From: Lyophyllum atratum
Lineage: Eukaryota; Basidiomycota; Agaricomycetes; Agaricales; Lyophyllaceae
Assembly: GCA_014905825.1 (NCBI GenBank)
Contig: JACGCN010000040.1
Coordinates: forward strand, 1-64,000
DNA: 64,000 nt
Direction of reading: 5' to 3'
The position numbers and the translations under genes were made by a program. Below the pieces are notes generated by a model. The model saw nothing but the letters and a program-made list of their open reading frames with translations, made no database searches and was not told the DNA's origin. The stretch's first letter is position 1; every line of letters starts with the position of its first letter. Positions 55,679 to 64,000 of the stretch are shown one piece after another.

Positions 55679-56848
55679 TCAGATGGCATCTATCGCCAGG
55701 AATTCGTCTATCACGACCTTGCTCACATCCTTCCAGCCACCGATCGCCCTCCCCGCGTGATCGTGAACGGTTCCGATATCGGTGAAGTCGAAGCGGTGAC
55801 CAGCCCACCCCCCGCGATGGGACTCGATGGCTGACGGGCTCGGATCGGCGGCCCAGATGATCCTGAGGATCAGGAGATGCGAAAGGCAGAGGCCGCCGAG
55901 ATACGACCTGTCCCGCGCTTCGTGGACGGCGTCTCCACGGATGTACTCCCTGCTGGTGAGATTGCGTAGAACATGGGATTTGTACATATTGGGGATTCGG
56001 ACGTATTCGGGGAGAGGTGGAGGGGCGACCTCAGTCAGCGTTTCCAGCACGTTGACCTCCTTCGACGTCAATCGTGGAGGACTGGATTTGTTGCATAAGT
56101 ATGTGAAATAGTAGGTCAGCTCTTTGTGTTGGTCGTGAAAGCTGGCTCTCTTGATGTTTAGACACCAGGCAGGGTGAAGACTTTGGACGAAACGCAACTG
56201 GTGTTGAGAGTTGTCGTCGTCAGTGTCACGCGCGAATCTCTCGTCGAGGATTTCTACTTCGTCCTCCGTGAGCATATCCTGGGGGAGGTCGTTGATGCTC
56301 ACGCCGTCGCCAGCGCAAATGAGGCGATCGCCAGCCCATGAATGAGTGAGGAGTTCCTCGAAACGTGCCTCGAGAATCGGTCGACCGATGTCATAATATC
56401 GTTGGCAGGTCAGCACGAGGCATACCATGTCCGTGAGGTCTTCTACTTCCTCGAGGATCATGATAAGCAGGTCGGTTATGATAGTTCCATTTTCGAGGGA
56501 TCTGCGCGAAGAATTCGGTGTGAGATTCACGTCGGACTAGGAATGGAGGGAAGGGATGAAGTGAACGATAATTATATAGACGCACTCTTCAGGCAATACC
56601 CAGCGGCTCCTATTAGTATTCATATCCATGCGCTGTTCAGGCAGCTGATTTAGTGGCTCGATGATGACAGCTTTGTGGCGTTTGTTTCTTTGCCAGAGCG
56701 CATTCATGACCCCTCTGTCTGCCTCGTCATCGATGCGCAGGAAGATCAGGCTGTAGGGAAACTTTCCACTCATTGACGGGACTGGGAAGGGATTATCGAG
56801 ATTGATAACTCTAAAGTATTGACTCCTCGTAGAAATGAGGATTGACAT
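55679..56848 (-). CDS. F-box-like protein, copy 5 (diverged)
   Basis: Two exons (56848-56586, 56501-55679); 361 aa. The ATG at 56848 gives MSILISTRSQYFRVINLDNP, aligning YFRVINLDNP with MGQYFEFINLDNP of other copies; an upstream in-frame ATG at 56896 is possible. F-box-like helices are LLIMILEEVEDLTDMV and CQRYYDIGRPILEARFEE. Then THSWAGDRLICAGD, LPQDMLTEDEVEILDERF, HVLRNLTSREYIRGDAVHEA and GGWAGHRFDF. The C-terminus is ~20 residues shorter than in other copies. It lacks the TGACTCA/TATA layout, so it may be differently expressed or decaying. Confidence 0.65.
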
Positions 56849-57042
56849 GAGCAAGGAGGGATGTAAGTAGTATGCGATCGATCGATCAGCGCACATGCAT
56901 ATGCACAGCCACCCAAAATCCGGTGTGGATGCTTTTTACCCTGACCATGCTCCGAGTTCAAGCCCAGCCAAGCCTTTCTCTCCCTTTCTGCCCCCTCGCC
57001 TCCTTCCTCTGCCCCCTTGCGTATTCGTAGCCCATCCTCTCT

Positions 57043-58385
57043 ATGCTCCTAGCCGCAGTCCGTGCCCAGCTCCGCCACCCGCACAGCGTGTGCTCCAGAC
57101 TTCAACTCACCGCTCTAAGATCGTGCTCCTCTTCCTCTCCACCTCCAGGCTCCCCGAAAAGCGCAACATGGAGCAAGCTCAACCGCATACCGACACCCGC
57201 ATCCTCTAAACCCCCACCCATCCCCACACACACACCCGACCGTGTGTTCCCGCCGGAGATCGAGGCGCTGTACCGCGGGAACCAGCGCTTCCGCGACGCG
57301 ATCGCGGCGTCGGCGACGCCGGATGTGTTGAGGGACCTGGCGGCGCAGGGGCAGCGTGCGTTCCTTTTTCCTTTTTCCTCGTGGGTGGAGGGTGTAGCTG
57401 ACGCGTTTTGGGAGTGTGTAGGACCGCCTTTTTTGTTGTTGGATTGTTCGGATAGTCGGTGCGTTTTGTGTTCCCCCATGCTGTGGGTGTGGGTGTGTCG
57501 TGTGCTTATGTGGACGTGATGTAGAGTCGGGGAGCAGGTTATATTCTCCGCTGAGCCGGGGACGTTGTTCACCACTGGCAACGTCGCGAATCAGTTCCAC
57601 GAGCACGATCTTAACTCGTACGTCGCTGCGGTACCCATCCCGCTCCGCAGCTAACCGTCCCTCGACTCTACAGAAAAGCAGTCCTCGCCTACGCCGTCGA
57701 CGCTCTCGGCGTGAGGCACGTCATCGTCATGGGACACTACGGCTGCGGCGGCGTCGCAGCCGCCACCCTCCCCCCTCCCCCTCCACCTTCCCAGGCCGAT
57801 GCCGATTCCAACGCCGACGTGGTAGGGAACCCAGTGGAGGAGTGGATCACGCCCATCCGGAGGATCTACGAGATGTCAGAGCGGTACGTATCCCGTATTC
57901 TTTGCTCTTGTGTCTACACTACGGCATGCTAATAAAGGTGTCGTATCGCGTCGTGTAGGCCGGAGATTGTAAGCTATAGGGAGAAGCGGAAGTTGGAAAT
58001 AGCCGAGGCGAAGGGGGGGCCTGTGGCGCCTCCCCACCTGCATGATCGTGCGTGCCACAATCCCTCCCTTCCCTCCAGGGTACTAACATCGCCTCCAGCC
58101 GCATTCCGCGCCCTCGTCGAAGAGAACGTAAAAGCCAACGTCCAGCGCATATCCCGCTCCGCCGTCATCTCCAACGTACGTCCCACCTCCCCCCCACCTC
58201 CCTCCACGACTTACACCACAGAATTGTAGCACTACGCGTCACTGGAGACGCACCCGGAGCGCGTGGGTGTGTTCATACATGGGTGGGTGTATGATATTGA
58301 GACGGGGGAGGTGGCTGATTTGGGGGTGAGTGTTGGGCCGCCGGGGAGGAAGGTGCCTGTTACGCCGTTTCCGATGAAGAGTTGA
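57043..58385 (+). CDS. Beta-carbonic anhydrase, probably mitochondrial
   Basis: Seven exons (57043-57355, 57422-57458, 57525-57617, 57674-57883, 57959-58047, 58099-58175, 58230-58385) give 324 aa. It hydrates CO2 to bicarbonate. Zinc and catalytic residues are visible: LLLDCSDSR (Cys, Asp-Arg dyad) and VIVMGHYGCGG (His and Cys). FTTGNVANQF and a terminal HGWVYDIETGEV are family hallmarks. The N-terminal ~60 residues are rich in R, S and hydrophobics without acids, typical of a mitochondrial presequence. A Pro-rich loop (PPPPPPSQADADSNAD) is inserted after the zinc Cys segment. Confidence 0.9.
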
Positions 58386-59973
58386 GGTTGTGGATAGGGT
58401 GGGCTGAGGATGCGCTGGGGGGCCTGGGGATGTTGGCTGTTCTGTTCTATTTGGAAGCGTTTTGTACGGTGTACAGTGACACCGCAATGAAGGACAGGTT
58501 CATTTTGAATGTGGGTAGCTGTCTACATTGCACGGCTCTTTTGCCAGCCGACTGAGGCCTTCAAAACCCATGCATCCGATCAACGACCTAAACCCCAAAT
58601 TTTATTTCCCGAAAGGTGTATTGTACAAGATGCAATTGGTTTCAAAGAGGCGGATTGGGGCTGCTTGAGCAGCTACTCGAAGTACTCCTGGAACCATGTT
58701 CCTGTGGGATGCGTGCGTACTAGAGGTTGGGACCTTCACTGCCTTCTTCACGAGCGTAAAGGTAGATCAGCCTTAGTTGTCACAGTTTGAATGAAAAATA
58801 CTCACAATTCATGTCATACGAAAGGGTATATCGATTGAGTGCCGGCGACAGGAGCTACGGCAGCCCCAAATGCCGAAGCCACAAGAATCAACACGCTAGA
58901 GGTCGCCAAGAGCGTAAATTTCATGGTTCAGACAATGAATTCAGCCAAGGAAGAGGCTTAAAGAATCTCTGGCATTGCATGTTCTGTCCTCGTCCATATA
59001 TCGTATGAAATTAGTCGTAAGAAATTGTCGCGTATTCGTCGGGTTTCCAACCTGATTCCGAGATTTTCCCTTCGTATTGGGATGTCAGGTCCCAGGGGAT
59101 GTATAACGCTGTATTAATGATGACATCGACGTGCTCATGCCTTCCATGCCTGGGTTGGGATAGAGGGAATACCTGGGGAATACTACCGTCGCCGAGGTCT
59201 AGTAGTAGCGGAGACACGGAATATCCTCCTCGTGACCTGGATTCGGAAGACGCGTCGCGATCATTTTCTCACGAGCCATAGGCTCCTCCATCTGCACCAC
59301 CATTTTATAGAATCTCGTCGCGCTTTCCTCTCGTCGGTTGTCACTAATGATGGAGCCAGAATCGTGAATGTTCCCTAGAGTGCCATGCCTATGATTAAAC
59401 GATCTCGTCATCGAGGCTGACCATTCTTGTCTGAAAGGGTTGACTTGTTTTGTTTAAGGAATGAACAAGACATCGAGAGCCAAGATCATCTTAGCGCTGA
59501 CTCGCAGCTCTACTTCTCAGAACCCCCAACGAGACATGAACCTAGTGTGTGTATGTGTCCCTCACTCCCACCAAGACACCGAACGCCAGGTCGAATGTCT
59601 TGACAAGATGAGTCGATTTGTGCAACAAGACCCATACTACGACAATGTCAGTCGCTTTCAACCCAAAAAGTTTCTCAAGTTGCGCAGTACGTCGTCCATT
59701 ACTCAGTCCTCTTCGTTAAAAACCTGGTACCTCTAGGACCACTCACCTCGAAGACCAGGTGTTCGTTGGCCATCGTGAATTACAGCGCGGCCCATAGCCT
59801 TTATGGACATGAAAGCTAAGCACGAGGTATGCACTAGGGATTATTTTTCAGATCTGCTTCTTAGCATTTACATCCAGGGCTACTACGAGATCGGGCCAAA
59901 GGTGCGCATTGTTCCACCTCGTCCCAGTCATCCCTCTACCAATCCAACATTCTTCATCCAGACGCAACGCACC
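58386..59973. other. 1.6-kb gene-poor region
   Basis: No complete gene. Minus-strand open stretches at 59011-59217 and 59199-59411 overlap in different frames and could be parts of one decayed or spliced gene (AREKMIATRLPNPGHEED; LLLDLGDGSIPQVFPLSQP), but I cannot join them with good splice sites. A plus-strand 91-codon frame at 59461 has no family signature. Confidence 0.4.
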
Positions 59974-61745
59974 ATGCGGTCGTCATATATTTCCGTGTTT
60001 TTGTCTCTTCTCGTTCTGAGTGGTGATGGCGTGCAAGCACTTACCAGTTATGCGAATGAGTTCATCAACCCCGACTTCATCGTCGCAGGGCTATTCGGGA
60101 ACAACACTCTACAAGCACAGACGACAATCTTAGAATGGGCTGCAGATTCGAGCAAGGAAGGCCCATGGTGTAAGTGTCGTCGAACTGCTTCGTAAATCTA
60201 CCCCACTAAATGGAACCCGTCAGCGGTAACGAAGAAAGTCTTTGTGCCTCCGTCAGGCGATATACACGATTTCATGAGCTGGTCGCCATAGTACGCTACC
60301 TTTTTCGCTTTTCAATGAAAGGCCATGGGCGGATTCAACGGATTTCAGCTGGTGGCCAAACTGTACGAGGGTAGGAAACACGACTGCACTGGGACCCACA
60401 ACAAGTCAGTACACATTTCGAGGTTTTAGTCATGAATTTGACCCGGATATAGTTTGGAAAAAATGCCCCTACGTTTTCCGCGACGGCCAGTTCAATCCCG
60501 ATGCTCGCCTGATCGACGACGTTGGAAGCTTCCAGGCGCTTTCCGACGCCGTCCTTTACAACGCGATCGCCTGGGCCCTCACAAGCAACACATCCTCCCC
60601 GTCCTCCATGGCTGCATGTTCGTCAAACCCTTCATCATCACAGACCTCGAATGTCACATCTCGCTAATTTGTCTGCTCAGCATCATACATCAAGATATGG
60701 TTCCTTGATCCTGCGACGAGGATGAACCCCAACCTGAACTACGCCCAAATGAAACGCGGGCCAGCCGGACAAATAGGAAGTCACACGGGTGTCTTGTGAG
60801 CAGCATGTATCCAAAGTTAATGTGATGATGATTTGAACAAGAACAGGGATCTGAAATGCCTGGTCAAAGTTGTGACTGCGATCATGATTCTCCGCAAGAA
60901 AAAATGTGCCGATTGGACGACCGAAATGGACAATGGCATGAACGCTTGGACTCTCCAGTATATTACTTGGCTCGAAACAATGCCCGTCGCCCTCGCGGAG
61001 GGACACGCTCCTAAGTTGGTGCAAAATTGCTTCAAAGACAATATATTTGGACTAATTCTTTTTCCAGCAATCACGGCACATTTTATTACAACCAATTAGC
61101 AGCACTTAAAATCCTAGTTGGCGACTTTAATGGCGCACTGAACGTTACCGACACATACTTTAAAAGTCAATACATGCACCAGATCGCTGCGGACGGAGAA
61201 CAGGTGAGTGGCGGCAGTTTCTCTGATGTGACATGTTTCTGACAAGCCCTAGCCTCTTGAAGCTGCCCGTACTCGACCTTACCATTATCATGCCTACAAC
61301 CTTGCTGCGATGATTGTGAGTCTAGAGGTATCGCCTTACGATCAATCGCTAAATGCGTTTGAATTTCAAGACTAATGCGCGCCTCGCTGCCTACGTCGGC
61401 GACGGAAGCGCTTGGAATAGAACCACTGGCAACGGGACGGACATTAAGACTGCCCTCGACTTTGCCTTGACGCTCTCAGCCGCAGCAACCCACGAGGCTT
61501 CGTACACGGCGGAACTCTACCCGTCCATCGCGGCCGTCGCCTTCGTATATGGTGATCCCGACGGAAAATATGCGGCATTCCTCACAGCTGGCGAGCCTGA
61601 TTATACGGCGGAACCGTACTATCTCTGGAACGTAGCCCCGACGGTCCCAGTGACGAACGCGTACAGCGGTGCCGTACTGAACACTTTTGATTGGGCGCTG
61701 GCTGTGTGTGTGATAGCGGGTTTGCAGTACGCTTTTTCTTTTTAG
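59974..61745 (+). CDS. Secreted alginate-lyase-family protein
   Basis: Nine exons (59974-60169, 60224-60290, 60349-60404, 60453-60617, 60681-60795, 60847-61014, 61068-61203, 61253-61315, 61371-61745) give 446 aa. A signal peptide (ISVFLSLLVLSGDGVQA) is followed by the family pattern: HDFMSWSPYWWPNC, YVFRDGQFNPDARLIDD, WFLDPATRMNPNLNYAQM, IGSHTGVLDLKCL, NNHGTFYYNQLAALKIL and ARTRPYHYHAYNLAAMI. The NNHG and YHYHAYN segments hold the likely catalytic Asn/His/Tyr. A hydrophobic C-terminus (WALAVCVIAGLQYAFSF) may signal a GPI anchor. Substrate in fungi is unknown; alginate itself is unlikely. Confidence 0.85.
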
Positions 61746-61999
61746 ATCTTGATTTTGGCGCTTCTGGACTTCTCCGTCTCGCTCGAGGCATCTGGATGAT
61801 AGACTTTACGTTCCTAGATGTTTCCAAGCTCGCATATACCTTACCACATTTACTACCATTAGAGGGTACTCCACGGGCTACACACCATACGTTCCTTCAC
61901 TGTCCTTGACTTACGTTCTTGTTTCATCCATGACGTTTACCTAGATCACTTTGGGACTTGATGGTCTTTCTCTGCCCAAAATACAGAGAATTTGAATGG
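61746..61999. other. Intergenic, no gene seen
   Basis: 3' flank of the lyase-family gene only. Confidence 0.5.
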
Positions 62000-62440
62000 C
62001 TCAAGGCTACTGTAGAGGCGATGAGGCGGATATCCGCAACCATTGAGGATCATGTAGGATCTCGACACATAACGGCCGTTTAGGATCTTCAGAGAGTGGT
62101 GGCGAGTCGCGACGTACGTCAATTGTCCGGACACCGTTCCAGTGGACATCGAAACCCGCAAGCGAGCGCCGCGGTACGATGTGAATGACCTTTCCCCGCT
62201 TTCTGGCCAGCACAGACTCTCCAAGTCCCACGTTTGCGCAATCCTACTACCCAAGAATATATTTGTGGATTACCATCCGTCATATGTGCGATACACGCAA
62301 TCGGTCAAACATCTCTAAGTTGAAGCGAGATCGACCAGTAGGTGCTGCCAAATGGGGACAGATCTGAGCGCATTCTGCAAACAATGCCAGATATTCGCTG
62401 GCCAGCGTGAGGCATGAGTGTGAACAAGGGCCAATTTTAC
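62000..62440 (+). pseudogene. Decayed F-box-like paralog upstream of copy 6
   Basis: Plus-strand relic. The DNA around 62218-62275 (CCAAGTCCCACGTTTGCGCA, AAGAATATATTTGTGG) aligns with the codons for SYVLRNLTTKEYIRG in intact copies, and the tail around 62310-62370 matches the relics at 36264 and 43370. No frame longer than ~60 codons survives. Confidence 0.6.
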
Positions 62441-62443
62441 TCA

Positions 62444-62511
62444 TGACTCACCAGACTAACATTTATTATTTGATCCTAGATCAGACGGCCCCTATATCTG
62501 CCCTATAAAAG
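62444..62511 (+). promoter_or_regulatory. Conserved promoter: TGACTCA site plus TATA box (copy 6)
   Basis: TGACTCA at 62444-62450, TATAAAAG at 62504-62511, ATG at 62570 (66 bp on); spacing identical to copies 1 and 4. Confidence 0.65.
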
Positions 62512-62569
62512 AATTCGGGACGCGCTCTCGAGTCTCCACCCGCCCATATCTCTCGTCCGCATTTCTACC

Positions 62570-63801
62570 ATGGGGCAATACTTTGAGTTCATCAACCTCG
62601 ATAATCCCTGCCCAGTCCGCACGTCAGTAGGCGGAAAGTTCGGAGAGTTCTTCTGGGATATCGATGAGTTGACGGACAACGAGGTTATGGAGGCGCTATC
62701 GCAAACCGAAAAAAGGCAAAAAGTTATCACCATCAAGCCATACAATGAGCTCAAACGGCCTGAAAAGTGTCTTGACATTTCCAATAGACGCATGGTATTC
62801 CCTGAAGAGTGAGTCTAGTTCATTTGAACCCTTTCCTCGATTACTACCGCGCAAATCTTACCTTGAATTCTTCGGACAGATCCCTTGCAAACGCGACTCT
62901 CCCAACCGAGCTGGTTAGCATGATCCTCGAGGAAGTTGAAGACCTCGCGGACTTGGTATGCTTCATGCTTACCTGCCAACGATATTTTGAGATTGGTCGA
63001 CCTATTCTCGAGACGCGTTCCCAGGAGATCCTCACCTGTTCATGGGCTTTCAATCGCCTCATTTGCGCTGGTGACGGCGCAACGATCCACGATCTCCCCG
63101 AGGGCATGCTTACGGAGGACGAAAAGAAACTCCTTGATGATAAATTCGGCCCCGACAACACAGACCAGGACTGCGGTGTCTGCGAGCAATTGAGCTTCGT
63201 CCAAAATCTTCGACCCGACTCGCATCTAAACCAGAAGAGGGCCGCCTTTCGCACGAGACATGGCACAAGGATTTTTCACTTTCTCATGAGCTTGCGGATG
63301 TCGTATCGCACTGCCAGCAAATACGTTCTTCCTCGAGTGGGGTCGGCCGGGAGGCGTGATCTCGATGTGCTGCTAGAGCTGGCGGTTGAACCGTGGGCTC
63401 CCCCTCGCAGCCTTTCCGAGACGTATGAGTCCTACGTCCTGCGTAACGTTACTACCAAGGAGTATATTCGTGGAGCCGCCGTCCGTGAGGCGTGGAACGC
63501 ACCCGATGTGCCGTACCTGCGAGCCCTCCGCTTCATGCATCTCCTGGTCCTCAGAATCACCTGGTCCCAAGATTCGAGCTTAAACATACGATATGGGGGT
63601 CCGATCCAGGTCCATCGTGGGGTATGGGCTGGTCATCGCTTCGATTTCTCCTATATCGAAACTGTTGAAGATGGCCAAGGGACGATTGGTGATTGGAAAG
63701 ATGTGAGCAAGGTCGCGATAGACGAGTTGGTGGCAGTATTTGCAGAGGAGGCGGAGGAAATGAATGAGGAAGTTGCTCGAAGGAAGAGATCGTGTTCGTG
63801 A
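62570..63801 (+). CDS. F-box-like protein, copy 6
   Basis: Two exons (62570-62808, 62880-63801); 386 aa. N-terminal MGQYFEFINLDNPCPV...FGEFFW. F-box-like helices LPTELVSMILEEVEDLADLV and CQRYFEIGRPILETRSQE. The next segment, TCSWAFNRLICAGD, has a W-A-F in place of the family W-A-G. Then LPEGMLTEDEKKLLDDKF, YVLRNVTTKEYIRGAAVREA, VLRITW and GVWAGHRFDF. It is about 18 kb from its closest relatives at 34-45 kb, yet the upstream relic, promoter and 3' flank moved with it. Confidence 0.77.
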
Positions 63802-63809
63802 TAACGGGT

Positions 63810-63990
63810 CGAAATGTCATTGCCAGATACACAGCATCATTTCACCGTCGGTTTTTCCGGTGGTCCCGTACGACGTTTATAGAGCAGCCTCTGTAGTAGA
63901 ATCCTGAGTCGAACTTAGGTCCATCCATCCGTGAGGAGCTTGGTCGCCGGACAAGGCTCCCCTTAACGCTGATTGGTACCCAATATTGAA
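63810..63990. repeat. F-box-unit 3'-flank repeat, copy 3 (inverted)
   Basis: Reverse complement of the repeat at 34730-34890 (AGAGCAGCCTCTGT, TCGAACTTAGGTCC), lying 3' of copy 6 just as that repeat lies 3' of copy 1. Confidence 0.7.
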
Positions 63991-64000
63991 GAGTAAGTAG

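Noticed and set aside
57102..57606. Two ~160-codon minus-strand frames
   Set aside because: Antisense to the carbonic anhydrase exons; low-complexity, GC-driven.
59011..59411. Minus-strand gene in two frames
   Set aside because: The frames overlap and cannot be joined with consensus splice sites; recorded only as a possible relic.
1..64000. CRISPR arrays, operons or bacterial signals
   Set aside because: Intron-rich eukaryotic gene structure throughout and no spaced direct-repeat array.

Overview
This window is nuclear DNA from a filamentous basidiomycete, most likely an Agaricomycete. Genes are split by many 50-60 nt introns. The families present are typical of mushroom-forming fungi: a secreted 'glycopeptide', a DUF6589 protein, amplified F-box-like genes and HSPA12-like Hsp70 ATPases. 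No species is claimed. Most genes are multi-exon, so I rebuilt exons by hand from splice sites, reading phase and comparison between paralogs. Every spliced CDS length quoted is a multiple of three.

Region 1 (1-23.5 kb). Five copies of an uncharacterised coiled-coil protein family (called CC here) are interspersed with two 14-exon Hsp70/HSPA12-like genes. One CC copy is cut by the window edge and one is a 5'-truncated relic. Between them lie an SDR-like membrane protein, a nine-exon secreted glycopeptide gene, a REX4-type exonuclease and a mitochondrial carrier.

Region 2 (23.7-33.5 kb). This holds mostly housekeeping and secretory genes. They are a U6 snRNA, a 14-exon gene whose symmetric (phase 1-1) exons carry repeated sumoylation-consensus motifs, a GH29 alpha-L-fucosidase, acireductone dioxygenase, a single-pass membrane protein and the small twin-Cx9C protein CMC4.

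Region 3 (33.6-45.2 kb, with outliers at 55.7-56.8 and 62-64 kb). An F-box-like family has six full-length copies. Five have a shared promoter layout (TGACTCA, then TATAAAA, then ATG) and decayed paralog fragments upstream. The 34-45 kb copies are arranged as two minus copies and two plus copies around a conserved 505-aa gene.

Region 4 (45.5-58.4 kb). A soluble two-NBD ABC ATPase has a 5.93-kb transposon-like element inserted 25 bp upstream of its start codon. The element (47511-53442) has ~154-bp terminal inverted repeats, a 9-bp target-site duplication and two intact convergent genes, a RecQ-like helicase and a DUF6589 protein. It has no recognisable classical transposase and is the best candidate here for an undescribed system. 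An RRP46 exosome subunit, an F-box-like copy and a beta-carbonic anhydrase follow.

Region 5 (58.4-64 kb). A secreted alginate-lyase-family protein is followed by the last F-box-like unit.
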